Source of the DNA: Veillonella sp. AM51-8BH
Lineage (GTDB): Bacteria > Bacillota > Negativicutes > Veillonellales > Veillonellaceae
DNA: 10,653 nt
Assembly: GCF_003463825.1 (NCBI RefSeq)
Contig: NZ_QSDY01000060.1
Coordinates: 1 to 10,653 of the forward strand
Direction of reading: 5' to 3'
Shown: positions 1 to 8,205 of the stretch, in pieces
Layout: every line of letters begins with the position of its first letter
Position numbering within the stretch: the stretch's first letter is position 1
Position numbers and translations under genes: made by a program
The notes under the pieces: model-generated
Database searches by the model: none
What the model was told of the DNA's origin: nothing
What the model saw: the letters and a program-made list of their open reading frames with translations, nothing else

Positions 1-1
1 C

Positions 2-523
2 GTCAATAGAGATTTTAGTACAACTGCACCATTACAAAAATGGACTACTGATGTGTCTCAATTTAATTTCTCGTGGGGAAAATGCTATTTGTCGCCTATT
101 TTAGATATGCATACGAATGAGATTGTTGCTTATGACTTAGCATTAAGGCCTAACTTAGAACAGATTTCTCGTATGTTAGAGAAAGCTTTTAAGAAGTTTA
201 CTAATCTTTCGGGATTAATCTTCCACTCTGATCAAGGATGGCAATACCAACATAAGTATTTTAGGCAAGCACTTAAAGAACATGGCATTATTCAGTCTAT
301 GTCTAGAAAAGGAAATTGTTATGATAACTCTGTGATGGAAACCTTTTTTGGTAGATTGAAAACAGAAATATATTATGGTTTTGAAAAAGAATATTCATCA
401 TTTAATGCTTTTGCAGTAGCAATAAAAGAATATATTAACTATTACAACAACAGAAGGATCCAGAAAAAAACAAAATGGATGCCCCCTGTAAAATACAGGG
501 AAGCATCCATGTGTTTAGGCTAG
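2..523 (+). CDS. IS3-family (IS150-like) transposase, catalytic C-terminal part; 5' end outside window
   Basis: This is the rve/DDE integrase core of an IS3-family transposase (OrfB type), which cuts and joins the ends of its insertion sequence. The frame is open from base 2, and the residues before the GTG at 53 are already conserved transposase sequence (NRDF, then W and TDV). The gene is therefore cut by the window edge and GTG 53 is not its start. All three acidic residues are visible: D of TDV (codon 50-52), D of HSDQG (codon 230-232) and E of METFFGRLK (codon 338-340). The last two are 35 residues apart, the DD(35)E spacing of IS3 elements. The C-terminal SRKGNCYDNSVMETFF block and the NRRIQ...PVKYR ending are typical of the IS150 group. 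A 7-bp hairpin (484-500) lies in the last codons. The part seen has no frameshift or internal stop. The upstream OrfA and left end are not in the window. Confidence 0.93.
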   Translation, partial: VNRDFSTTAPLQKWTTDVSQFNFSWGKCYLSPILDMHTNEIVAYDLALRPNLEQISRMLEKAFKKFTNLSGLIFHSDQGWQYQHKYFRQALKEHGIIQSMSRKGNCYDNSVMETFFGRLKTEIYYGFEKEYSSFNAFAVAIKEYINYYNNRRIQKKTKWMPPVKYREASMCLG

Positions 524-532
524 TAAATAATA

Positions 533-559
533 TGTGTCCAGGAAAATGGGTACATATCA
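533..559. repeat. probable right terminal inverted repeat of the IS3-family element
   Basis: Ten bases after the transposase stop lies TGTGTCCAGGAAAATGGG followed by TACATATCA. Read inward from the element end it begins TGATATGTACCCATTTTCC. IS3-family ends begin TG and finish CA, and IS150-group ends often carry a GTACCC-like block, so this fits the right end. The left repeat and the target duplication lie outside the window, so the exact boundary (559 or a base or two either side) is inferred. Confidence 0.6.
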
Positions 560-669
560 GAGTCATCGCTTTTTGTTTCATATAAAGCTACTAATATCTG
601 TATATTACAAATCTAGAAATACGCTCATCACCAACAGCTAATTATATTCGTACTAGCCACTACAAGAGA

Positions 670-1833
670 TTAGTTAATAGACTCTTCCGCTTTTACTAGT
701 TCAACAGATTCGCCTGTATTAGTAGCATCTAGAATTTCAATTAAGCTATTTACAATATTTGCTGCACCATCAACATGCCATTCACGAGCGCGCTCAGACA
801 TCTGTTGAAGTCGTGGTGAATTGATAAGAAGGGCTGTCACAACATCTTCTAAGTTATGAATATCACGAGCCCAACGAGCACAACCTCGTTGTTCTAATAG
901 CTCTGCATTAGCCTCTTCTTGACCTGGAATAGCATTAAAGAACACCATAGGTAGACCAATTGTAACAGCCTCCATACAGGTTAATGCACCAGGCTTTGTT
1001 ACTAGCAAGGAAGAAGATTTCATAAGCTCCGAAATATTCGTAGTATATCCATACACAATAGTCTTAGTACGCATAGATTCACTAAGGGTAACTAAGGATT
1101 CATAAAGAGATGTATTTTGACCGGCTACAACAGTAATTTCATCAATGCCATTAACTTCATCTAAATGTTTTAATGCTGTTTCTAGAGAACCCAATCCAAG
1201 GCCCCCACCCATAACGAGCACTTTTATAGGTTCCTCTAAGCTATATTCTGCAATAGCATCACGGAAGAAGGCACGACGCACTGGAATCCCAGATACATGG
1301 ATACGTGAGGCATCGATACCAGACGATACCATTTCATCTACCATCGATTCAGTAGCTACATAGTATGTATCAATTTGTGGATATAGCCAAAATTGATGAC
1401 TACTAAAGTCCGTCATGATAGCCACTAATGGTACATCGATATGGCCTTGGCGTTTTAAGATAGATGCTGCACCACATGGGAATGGATGCGTAAATACCAT
1501 TACATCTGGCTCTTCTTGTTGTACCAATTTGAGCATGCGGCTTTTCAATAGGTATGATAATGCAGTTTGCATAATCGTACCTCGTTTTTCCCCTTTTGAC
1601 ACGCGGTAAATCATATCATATAGCATCGGAAATACGTCGATCATCTTGATATACGTACCCTTGATCAAATGCTCTACAGACATGGTTTCTGTATCAAGAA
1701 AGTCCACATGAGTTATCGATGCTTGTGGTTCTTTCTCTTTCCAATATTCTTCTATGGCTCTGGCGGCCTGCATATGTCCTGTCCCAATAGAAGCGGACAC
1801 GATGAGAACCTTCCGTGATCTTTCGTTATTCAT
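670..1833 (-). CDS. GT28/MGDG-synthase-like glycosyltransferase (processive diacylglycerol glucosyltransferase family)
   Basis: A 387-residue protein, about the length of Bacillus UgtP. The family moves a sugar from a UDP-sugar to diacylglycerol or a similar lipid at the cytoplasmic membrane. The N-terminal MGDG-synthase domain is marked by SIGTGHMQAARAI (residues 15-27), the Gly-rich loop with the acceptor-side His. A second glycine loop, GGGLGLGS (209-216), opens the C-terminal GT-B domain. The nucleotide-sugar site is KPGALTCMEA (280-289), followed by GLPMVF and PGQEEANA. No transmembrane segment is obvious, as expected of a peripheral enzyme. The ATG at 1833 is preceded by an AAAGGGTG-like Shine-Dalgarno sequence and an extended -10 promoter, so it is transcribed separately from hup upstream. 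The exact sugar and lipid acceptor cannot be read from sequence; MurG is a distant relative and less likely. No clear terminator lies between its stop and the IS end. Confidence 0.88.
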   Translation of the reverse strand: MNNERSRKVLIVSASIGTGHMQAARAIEEYWKEKEPQASITHVDFLDTETMSVEHLIKGTYIKMIDVFPMLYDMIYRVSKGEKRGTIMQTALSYLLKSRMLKLVQQEEPDVMVFTHPFPCGAASILKRQGHIDVPLVAIMTDFSSHQFWLYPQIDTYYVATESMVDEMVSSGIDASRIHVSGIPVRRAFFRDAIAEYSLEEPIKVLVMGGGLGLGSLETALKHLDEVNGIDEITVVAGQNTSLYESLVTLSESMRTKTIVYGYTTNISELMKSSSLLVTKPGALTCMEAVTIGLPMVFFNAIPGQEEANAELLEQRGCARWARDIHNLEDVVTALLINSPRLQQMSERAREWHVDGAANIVNSLIEILDATNTGESVELVKAEESIN

Positions 1834-1853
1834 AGTACACCCTTTCTCTGTGC

Positions 1854-1862
1854 ATTATACCA
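1854..1862 (-). promoter_or_regulatory. extended -10 promoter of the glycosyltransferase gene
   Basis: On the minus strand the sequence reads TGGTATAAT, a perfect -10 hexamer (1854-1859) with an upstream TG extension. No good -35 exists: the matching position falls in the terminator arm of hup. Initiation near 1847 would give a leader of only about 14 nt that still contains the ribosome binding site. Confidence 0.6.
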
Positions 1863-1872
1863 TAAATAGACG

Positions 1873-1900
1873 AAAAAAAGAGACCTCGAAAGGTCTCTTT
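1873..1900 (-). terminator. intrinsic terminator of hup
   Basis: A perfect 10-bp stem (1877-1886 with 1891-1900) closes a four-base loop that reads UUCG on the minus strand. A run of seven U follows (1873-1879, partly in the stem). It lies 15 bases after the hup stop and ends the mfd-to-hup direction of transcription. Confidence 0.93.
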
Positions 1901-1915
1901 CCAATCCATTAGAGA

Positions 1916-2215
1916 TTATTTTTTGCGTTTTTTAGCTTTTGCAGCGTTAACTTGTTCTTTCAAACCTTTACCAGCTTTGAATGCAGGGGATTTGGAAGCT
2001 GCGATTGTGATAGTTTTACCGTTTTGTGGGTTACGGCCTTCACGAGCTGCGCGTTCACGAACTTCGAATGTACCGAAGCCGATAACTTGTACTTTACCGC
2101 CAGCAGCTAATTCTTCAGCAACTGTGTCAAATACAGCTTTTACCGCTTTTTCAGCGTCTTTTTTAGTTAATTCAGTTTTTTGTGCAACACTTGCGATTAA
2201 TTCTGTTTTGTTCAT
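1916..2215 (-). CDS. hup: HU family DNA-binding protein
   Basis: HU is a small dimeric nucleoid protein that bends DNA without sequence specificity and supports replication, repair and chromosome compaction. The 99-residue product shows the full fold: the N-terminal helices ([20 protein letters not shown]), the conserved GFGTF (46-50), and the DNA-gripping arm with RNP (61-63), whose proline intercalates into the minor groove. The tail is longer and more Lys/Arg-rich than the usual 90-residue HU (AKAKKRKK end), which may add non-specific DNA contact. The start is fixed by a near-perfect AAGGAGGTT Shine-Dalgarno sequence (2221-2229) at good spacing, which fits very high expression. It lies 51 bp after the flippase-MazG gene. 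It may be read from the mfd operon, and a TATAGT hexamer (2236-2241) could be a private -10, although no good -35 is seen. Confidence 0.97.
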   Translation of the reverse strand: MNKTELIASVAQKTELTKKDAEKAVKAVFDTVAEELAAGGKVQVIGFGTFEVRERAAREGRNPQNGKTITIAASKSPAFKAGKGLKEQVNAAKAKKRKK

Positions 2216-2266
2216 GACAGAACCTCCTTAAAAATACTATACCTAAGAAGCATGCAAACCTCTAGG

Positions 2267-3049
2267 CTACTTTTCCTGCACTTTAGCCTCCTCCCAAAAA
2301 GCATCCAGCTCAGCTAATGAAAAGTCTTCCCATGAGCGATCGCTTTGGTTAACACAAGCTTCTACATGTAAAAAACGCTGTCGGAACTTTGTGTTTGTGC
2401 GATTTAGTGCATTTTCACCGCTTATTTTATACCATCTTAATAGATTAATCAAGGAAAAAAGCACGTCTCCCGCTTCTTTTTCCATATTTTCTCTATCTTT
2501 TTGGGCAATAGCCTCCTTAAATTCACCCATTTCTTCGGAAACTTTCGCCCAAACCGGATCGAGCTCATCCCAGTCAAAACCTAGCTTTGCAGCCTTTTCT
2601 TGCAACTTATAAGCCGCCACTAAAGCAGGTAAACTTTTAGATACACCATCTAATACAGATTTTTGTATATTTTTCTTTTCTTGTGCCTTTAATTCATCCC
2701 AACTGTATGATTTTTCATTATTTTCAGGGTCAAAAACATGGGGATGACGACGAATCATCTTCTGAGTCACATCATTAATTACATCTTCTAATGTAAACTG
2801 ACCAGCTTCTTCAGCCAATTGACTGTGAAAGACAACTTGTAATAATACATCACCTAGTTCTTCACGAAGATTAGCCATATCTTTATTATCGATAGCATCT
2901 ACTACTTCATAAGTTTCTTCAATGAAATATCGACGCAACGATTCATGAGTTTGTTTTTGATCCCAAGGGCAACCATTAGGAGCTCGCAAGGCTTTTACTA
3001 CATCTACTAATGGTTGTACCGATACAGGCTTATCAGTATTGTTCTTCAT
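2267..3049 (-). other. mazG: probable second translation product: free MazG from an internal start
   Basis: Translation from the in-frame ATG at 3049 (codon 531 of the fusion) would give a complete 260-residue MazG beginning MKNNTDKPVS, with nothing of the domain missing. MazG is normally a soluble cytoplasmic housekeeping enzyme that removes non-canonical NTPs. The internal start would supply that soluble form next to the membrane-tethered fusion. Production from this site is inferred from the sequence signal alone. Confidence 0.6.
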
Positions 3050-4639
3050 ATAGTTTAGCCTCCTCCTTATCTCGGCGAGCTTGTAAGCGCTTGCTATAAC
3101 AGGGAAATGATACATATCAGCTTTTACAACGGCCTTTGTTAACCATAAGGATAAACCATATACAAATACAGCCACAATAATAGCCGCAGCCACTGCACCA
3201 CCATTGCCGAATAACTCTACAGTAGTCACATATACTACTTGTGTAGCACCGCCCATAGCCATGGCAGACACTACAATTTTTAATAGCTCTAATTTATTAA
3301 GTACAGATCCTACATATTTTTTAACAAATATATAGTTTATGAATGCCGCAATGGCAAAATTCAAATTCGTTGCCCATGCAGCACCATTAATGCCTAGCTC
3401 AATAGTACCTGTCAATTCATAGTCTAAGAAGGTCTTAGCCAACAAACCAATAAAAATGGCTATCATAGGAATAACAGTTCTGCCTAACCCTTGCAAGATG
3501 CCTGCTGTAATCTGTTGCCAACCTAAGAATATAATGCTCAAGCTAATAACAGCAATAACAGGACCTGCATGAGGTGTTGCATATATCAGTTTAGATATAG
3601 GTGTCGCCAACACACAGAGGCCGATACAGGCTGGAATAGTAAACATATTTGCAATTTTAATGGCTGTTCCAGCGCGCTGCACAATACGTTGTACATCACC
3701 TTGGGCATGCGCTTCCGATACGGCTGGTACAAGACTAGCAGCTAGAGATGTAGTCAAAATAATGGGCAACCCAATCAACGATGTAGCCATCCCTGTAAGA
3801 TAACCAAATTGTGTGGTCGCTTCATTGAGATAAAACCCAATATCCATCAAACGCTTTGGCACGATGAATGTATCGATAAGGGATACCATAGGCAACATAA
3901 TATTGGCCATCGAAACAGGTATGGCCAAACTAAATAGTCGTTTGACTACAGAACTATTACTTTCACCAACAGCATTCGGATTCTGCTGTGCCAACATTTG
4001 CGCCCGTACACGACGTTGACGATAGTAAAAGTAAATTAATACGAGTAATCCCGCTAATACGCCAGGGAATGTAGCAAAGGTTGCACCACCAGCCGCTAAG
4101 TGTAACCCTCTATCAATGAAGTAATAGGCTAAGCCCACCATAGAGGATACGCGGAAGATTTGTTCAAAGACTTGGCTAGTCCCAGTAGGAACCATGTATT
4201 GGAAGCCTTGGAAGTAACCTCTAAAACAACTCAAAATCGTAACAATAAAGATTGCTGGAGATAATAGCTGAATGGCGAGCAATGCACGAGGATCTGTAAT
4301 AATATGAGAATCTATGAGCCACTGTGCACTGCCATATAAAGCAACACTAAATACAAGGCCTAACAGTGTTAACACTTTTAAAGATACGGAAAACACTTGT
4401 TGTACGCCACGCATATCATCATTAGCTAGCTTTTCCGCAATCATAATAGATATGGCCACAGGAATGCCTGCAGCGGAAATACTAACGATAATTTGATAAA
4501 TCGGATAGGCCATCATATATAGGCCAATCCCTTCACCACCGAGTACACGGGCAATAAGGACTTTACTGAAAGCACCAATAACCTTAACGATAATCCCAGC
4601 CAAGGTTAAAATCATAGCACCTTTTAAAAATCGATTCAT
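2267..4639 (-). CDS. mazG: fusion protein: SpoVB/MurJ-like lipid flippase plus MazG nucleotide pyrophosphohydrolase
   Basis: One 790-residue reading frame holds two complete proteins. Residues 1 to about 525 are a polytopic membrane protein of the MOP superfamily (SpoVB/MurJ-like), related to flippases for lipid-linked cell-wall precursors. It opens MNRFLKGAMILTLAGIIVK and has roughly 12-14 hydrophobic segments. Residues 531-790 are a 260-residue MazG, about the length of E. coli MazG, with both repeats. The first has GCPWD (556-560), EETYE (574-578) and EELGD (593-597); the second has EEMGE (702-706) and EAGD (722-725). These acidic motifs bind Mg2+ and hydrolyse NTPs to NMP and PPi. The start overlaps the mfd stop as ATGA and has AAGGAGG just upstream, so it is translationally coupled to mfd. 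In Bacillus-type genomes mfd, a SpoVB-like gene and a mazG-containing gene are also neighbours but separate. The fusion junction carries a strong internal ribosome site (separate entry). A single-base sequencing error is the main alternative to a true fusion. Confidence 0.9.
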   Translation of the reverse strand: MNRFLKGAMILTLAGIIVKVIGAFSKVLIARVLGGEGIGLYMMAYPIYQIIVSISAAGIPVAISIMIAEKLANDDMRGVQQVFSVSLKVLTLLGLVFSVALYGSAQWLIDSHIITDPRALLAIQLLSPAIFIVTILSCFRGYFQGFQYMVPTGTSQVFEQIFRVSSMVGLAYYFIDRGLHLAAGGATFATFPGVLAGLLVLIYFYYRQRRVRAQMLAQQNPNAVGESNSSVVKRLFSLAIPVSMANIMLPMVSLIDTFIVPKRLMDIGFYLNEATTQFGYLTGMATSLIGLPIILTTSLAASLVPAVSEAHAQGDVQRIVQRAGTAIKIANMFTIPACIGLCVLATPISKLIYATPHAGPVIAVISLSIIFLGWQQITAGILQGLGRTVIPMIAIFIGLLAKTFLDYELTGTIELGINGAAWATNLNFAIAAFINYIFVKKYVGSVLNKLELLKIVVSAMAMGGATQVVYVTTVELFGNGGAVAAAIIVAVFVYGLSLWLTKAVVKADMYHFPVIASAYKLAEIRRRLNYMKNNTDKPVSVQPLVDVVKALRAPNGCPWDQKQTHESLRRYFIEETYEVVDAIDNKDMANLREELGDVLLQVVFHSQLAEEAGQFTLEDVINDVTQKMIRRHPHVFDPENNEKSYSWDELKAQEKKNIQKSVLDGVSKSLPALVAAYKLQEKAAKLGFDWDELDPVWAKVSEEMGEFKEAIAQKDRENMEKEAGDVLFSLINLLRWYKISGENALNRTNTKFRQRFLHVEACVNQSDRSWEDFSLAELDAFWEEAKVQEK
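3047..3068 (-). promoter_or_regulatory. internal Shine-Dalgarno sequence and ATG at the flippase/MazG junction
   Basis: The minus strand reads AAGGAGGAGG (3059-3068), then nine bases, then ATG (3047-3049). This is as strong as the signals of stand-alone genes nearby. In the fusion frame the same bases are three consecutive AGG arginine codons (3059-3067). A TAA at 3067-3069, in another frame, abuts the Shine-Dalgarno sequence in the way a normal upstream gene would end. Confidence 0.7.
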
Positions 4640-7600
4640 AGGCCCTCCTTAGACGATGATTTCTGGCTAAGGGCCTTCATCACCGCTTCCGTAATGGTCA
4701 AAATAGAACCTTTCATGCCTTTAAGGCTCACATACAATATGGCTGGCTTGGAGTCTGCAAATTTCATCTTTTTCCATAAGTCTTCTCGCACAGCCCCCAT
4801 ATCCCAGTCGGCCATTTTGGAATCGTCATGCCAATGAATGGTAAGCTGTTGATCTCTACGGACGATACTTTTAATACCAAGTAAACGTGCTTGCTCTTTA
4901 ATTTGAGCAATGCGCAATAATCGGTCCACCGGATCTGTTGGCGTACCGAAGCGGTCAATGAGTTCATCTGTCATATCATCAAGCTGTTCTTTTGATTTGA
5001 TATGTAACAATCGTTGGTATACAGAAATTTTACGTGCACTATCTTTGATATACGCATCGTCGATAAAGGCATCTACCTCTAAGTCGATGGCTGGATCAAT
5101 GGAGACCTCGCGCTCTACCTCTTTATTTTGAGCCTTCGCAATGGCTTCTTCTAACATACTTACGTACATACCAAAGCCGACAGAAGCGATGTTACCATGT
5201 TGCTGTGAACCTAAGAGATTACCTGCACCACGGATTTCTAAATCTCGCATCGCCAATTTAAAACCAGCACCGAGCTCTGTGAACTCTTCAATAGCTTTCA
5301 ATCGCTTTTCTGCAGCCTCTGAAAGCATTTTGTCAGGTCGATACATAAAGTATGCATAGGCCCGTCTACGAGAACGCCCTACGCGTCCACGCATTTGATA
5401 TAGCTGAGATAAACCTAATCGGTCCGCATCATAAATGATGATGGTGTTGGCATTAGGAATATCTAAGCCGGTTTCAATGATACTTGTAGACAATAATACA
5501 TCATAATGGCCTTCATAGAAATCCGTCATAATTTCTTCAATTTGACGACCCGTCATCTGACCATGAGCAATAGCATAGCGTAAACCAGGTAATGCTGCTT
5601 CTAATAACTCACCCATATGATTAATTGATGCAACGCGATTATATACGAAGTAAACTTGTCCGCCCCGTGCCAATTCTCGCTTGATGGCATCAGCAACGAT
5701 GTTCATATCATATTCCACCACATAGGTCTGAACCGGTAATCGTTCCTCTGGTGGCGTGTTGATAACAGACATCTCCCGAACACCTACAAGAGACATATGT
5801 AAAGTCCGAGGAATTGGGGTTGCACTCAAGGTGAGCACATCAATATTACTAGCCCACTCTTTCCATTTTTCCTTTTGTGCTACCCCGAAGCGTTGTTCTT
5901 CATCAACAACAAGCATGCCTAAGTCTTTAATGACTACTTTTTTATTAAGTAGTGAATGGGTTCCGATGAGAACATCGATAGAGCCATCCTCTACACCTTT
6001 TAGAACTTGTTTCTTCTCAGATGTACTGCGGAAACGATTGAGCACATCTACTTTGACCCCAAACGGAGCAAAACGATTCCAGAAGGTTTGGAAATGTTGC
6101 TGTGCAAGAACTGTTGTCGGTACGAGCACCGCAACCTGTTTGCCACTCATAACGGCCTTAAAGATGGCACGCATAGCCACTTCTGTTTTACCAAAGCCTA
6201 CATCACCCGCCAGCAAGCGATCCATAGGAACAGGTTTTTCCATGGATGCCTTTATTTCTGCTGTAGCCTGTAATTGGTCTTCCGTTTCTTCATAAGGGAA
6301 GGCATCTTCAAACTCTTGCTGCCATGGTTGATCTGGCAAAAATGCAAATCCTTCTGTAATTTCTCGTTGTGCATAGATCTCAACGAGCTTATCTGCCAAA
6401 TCATCAATGGATTTTTTGGCCTTTGTAACAACCTTAGCCCAATCACGGCCACCCATTTTATGGATGCGTGGCACATCACCTTCATTGCCAATGTATTTTT
6501 GTAACTGATCTAGATTGTTTGCTGGTAGGAATAACTTATCCGTTCCGGCATAGGCGATTTCAATATAGTCCCGGTGAATGCCTTCTGTTTCTATCGTTTT
6601 AAGGCCAATATACTTACCAATACCATGCATGCTATGAACTACATAGTCACCTGGTGTTAAATCCGTAAAGTAGTTGATTTCTTGGCCCTTTTTAGGCTTG
6701 TTGCGAAGCTTACGTTTTTGTTGTCCGTAAATATTGCCTTCTACAACAACTACTAAATGACTATTTGGCAATTCAAAACCATCGGTCAATAAACCTTGTA
6801 AAATAATGACCGTATTAGGTTTTGCAATCCATTCCTCACTATGAACAAAGGCAATCCCTTCACCTTCAAGAGCTCGTTCAATACCTTCTCGTCGTTGTTG
6901 GTTATTTAATACCAATACAACTTGATGATTGAGGCGGTGCCATTGCTTAATTTCATCTGTTAGGAGCGGAATTTGACGCTCAAAGCTCGTCATCGTCTTA
7001 CCTTGAATACCGATTGGATTAAATCCAGGTAGACCGATAGAGCGTTGTTGCATAAATGTGAAAGCTACTTGATTTATAGCCTCTACAGTACGTTGTAATT
7101 CACTCCAGTCACAATGATTTTTACGATGTGTTGGATCTTCCTTAAGGAATTTCTTTAATGCTTCCTGAATACGACCAGGCTCATCGTAAATAAGAGTGCC
7201 TTCTTTCACATAGAACAATAAGGTGCAATCTGCATCACTTTTACCAAGAAAGAAAGGTGTCACTGTATAAGAATCAATTTGTTCAATGGAACGTTGGTTC
7301 TCAACAGAGAAGAACCGCAATGTATCGATTTCATCGCCAAAGAACTCAATTCGTATTGGATGTTCACTATTAACAGGATAAATATCTAGAATATCCCCAC
7401 GCACGGCAAAATGACCACGTTGTTCCACCTGGTCTACACGTTCATATCCAATTGTGACAAGCTGTTCAAGAGCTGTATCGCGTTCAATCGTATCATTCAA
7501 AGAAAAATGTAACGACTGGCCTTTTAAATATTGTGGAGATACTACATATTGTGTAACCTCTTCTGCATTCGCTATAACTACGGCAGGTTCTTGCCATGCT

Positions 7601-7953
7601 AGCAATGCTAACGCACGCATTTGTGCACCTTGATCTTCAAGGCTATGAGCAGTGGTTGTAAACTCCACATTGTCAGTTATAGGAAATGATAGGACTGGGA
7701 TATTAGGCCAGAAAAAGGCTAAATCTCGTTCCCACATCTCTTTATGGTCCTTATCATGGACTACGATAACTACGGGCTTTGTAAGGCCTGTAGCAAAAGC
7801 TTGGTTTAAGAGGAAGCTCTTTTGAGATCCACTTAGACCATATATGACTGACTTTCCTTTCCGCTGAAATGCGTTTAGCCCATCCACAAAGGATGGGTTC
7901 TGTGAAAGCAGCTTAGTTAATGTATTATCCATACTGCACCATATAGTATTCAT
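4636..7953 (-). CDS. mfd: Mfd, transcription-repair coupling factor
   Basis: Mfd is a DNA translocase that pushes RNA polymerase stalled at DNA damage off the template and recruits UvrA for nucleotide excision repair. At 1105 residues it is slightly short of the usual 1150 or so, but every module is present. An N-terminal UvrB-like part has a degenerate Walker A (SGSQKSF, about 41-47). The CarD-like RNA-polymerase-interacting domain starts near GDYVVHSMHGIGKYIG (435 on). The motor has Walker A GDVGFGKT (583-590), DEEQ (684-687) and SATPIPRT. The translocation motif RGAGNLLGSQQHG spans 908-920, and a C-terminal TRCF domain follows. The ATG at 7953 has no Shine-Dalgarno sequence. An in-frame ATG at 7932 (MDNTLTKLL) is an equally possible start with an equally weak site, so initiation is probably inefficient. 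It heads the operon with the flippase-MazG gene and perhaps hup. Confidence 0.98.
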   Translation of the reverse strand: MNTIWCSMDNTLTKLLSQNPSFVDGLNAFQRKGKSVIYGLSGSQKSFLLNQAFATGLTKPVVIVVHDKDHKEMWERDLAFFWPNIPVLSFPITDNVEFTTTAHSLEDQGAQMRALALLAWQEPAVVIANAEEVTQYVVSPQYLKGQSLHFSLNDTIERDTALEQLVTIGYERVDQVEQRGHFAVRGDILDIYPVNSEHPIRIEFFGDEIDTLRFFSVENQRSIEQIDSYTVTPFFLGKSDADCTLLFYVKEGTLIYDEPGRIQEALKKFLKEDPTHRKNHCDWSELQRTVEAINQVAFTFMQQRSIGLPGFNPIGIQGKTMTSFERQIPLLTDEIKQWHRLNHQVVLVLNNQQRREGIERALEGEGIAFVHSEEWIAKPNTVIILQGLLTDGFELPNSHLVVVVEGNIYGQQKRKLRNKPKKGQEINYFTDLTPGDYVVHSMHGIGKYIGLKTIETEGIHRDYIEIAYAGTDKLFLPANNLDQLQKYIGNEGDVPRIHKMGGRDWAKVVTKAKKSIDDLADKLVEIYAQREITEGFAFLPDQPWQQEFEDAFPYEETEDQLQATAEIKASMEKPVPMDRLLAGDVGFGKTEVAMRAIFKAVMSGKQVAVLVPTTVLAQQHFQTFWNRFAPFGVKVDVLNRFRSTSEKKQVLKGVEDGSIDVLIGTHSLLNKKVVIKDLGMLVVDEEQRFGVAQKEKWKEWASNIDVLTLSATPIPRTLHMSLVGVREMSVINTPPEERLPVQTYVVEYDMNIVADAIKRELARGGQVYFVYNRVASINHMGELLEAALPGLRYAIAHGQMTGRQIEEIMTDFYEGHYDVLLSTSIIETGLDIPNANTIIIYDADRLGLSQLYQMRGRVGRSRRRAYAYFMYRPDKMLSEAAEKRLKAIEEFTELGAGFKLAMRDLEIRGAGNLLGSQQHGNIASVGFGMYVSMLEEAIAKAQNKEVEREVSIDPAIDLEVDAFIDDAYIKDSARKISVYQRLLHIKSKEQLDDMTDELIDRFGTPTDPVDRLLRIAQIKEQARLLGIKSIVRRDQQLTIHWHDDSKMADWDMGAVREDLWKKMKFADSKPAILYVSLKGMKGSILTITEAVMKALSQKSSSKEGL

Positions 7954-7984
7954 GATTATTTAAATAAATAGTTCTAACTCATTT

Positions 7985-7993
7985 ATTATAACA
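7985..7993 (-). promoter_or_regulatory. extended -10 promoter of the mfd operon
   Basis: The minus strand reads TGTTATAAT: a perfect TATAAT (7985-7990) with a TG extension and no recognisable -35. The -35 position falls in the U-run of the tRNA-Leu terminator. Initiation near 7978 would leave a leader of about 25 nt before the ATG at 7953. Confidence 0.55.
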
Positions 7994-8002
7994 TTTTTAG
8001 GC

Positions 8003-8028
8003 AAAAAAAATAGCACCTCAAAAGGTGC
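8003..8028 (-). terminator. terminator of tRNA-Leu
   Basis: A 6-bp GC-rich stem (8013-8018 with 8023-8028) with a four-base loop is followed on the minus strand by UA and eight U (8003-8010). It starts nine bases after the tRNA 3' end. Confidence 0.85.
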
Positions 8029-8036
8029 AATAAAGT

Positions 8037-8121
8037 TGGTGCGGGAGAAGGGACTTGAACCCCCACGCCGTAAGGCGCCAGATCCTAAGTCTGGTGCGTC
8101 TGCCAATTCCGCCACTCCCGC
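8037..8121 (-). tRNA. tRNA-Leu (anticodon UAG)
   Basis: The minus strand gives an 85-nt class-II tRNA with acceptor GCGGGAG paired to CTCCCGC and an encoded CCA. The anticodon arm is CCAGA-CTTAGGA-TCTGG, with UAG in the loop reading CUN leucine codons. A long variable arm follows (CGCC TTAC GGCG), as leucine tRNAs have. The T arm is GGGGG TTCAAGT CCC. All stems pair. It has its own promoter and terminator. Confidence 0.97.
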
Positions 8122-8136
8122 GTCTCAACTGAAATA

Positions 8137-8165
8137 ATAATATCATGTATATAATTCATCGTCAA
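8137..8165 (-). promoter_or_regulatory. sigma-70-type promoter of tRNA-Leu
   Basis: On the minus strand there is TTGACG (8160-8165), a 17-base spacer and TATTAT (8137-8142). Initiation would fall about 9 bases before the mature tRNA 5' end. Both hexamers match the consensus at five of six positions. Confidence 0.8.
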
Positions 8166-8205
8166 TCATTTTTTTAGATTTAACTTAAATTTCATGTTAC
8201 CTCTA

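Noticed and set aside
2..523. frameshifted or degenerate transposase
   Set aside because: The frame is open to the window edge and the DD(35)E triad is intact. It is merely cut by the window.
5756..6295. 179-codon open frame on the plus strand opposite mfd
   Set aside because: It lies entirely antisense to conserved Mfd motor motifs. Its protein looks like a low-complexity Ser/Thr/Cys shadow and it has no ribosome site.
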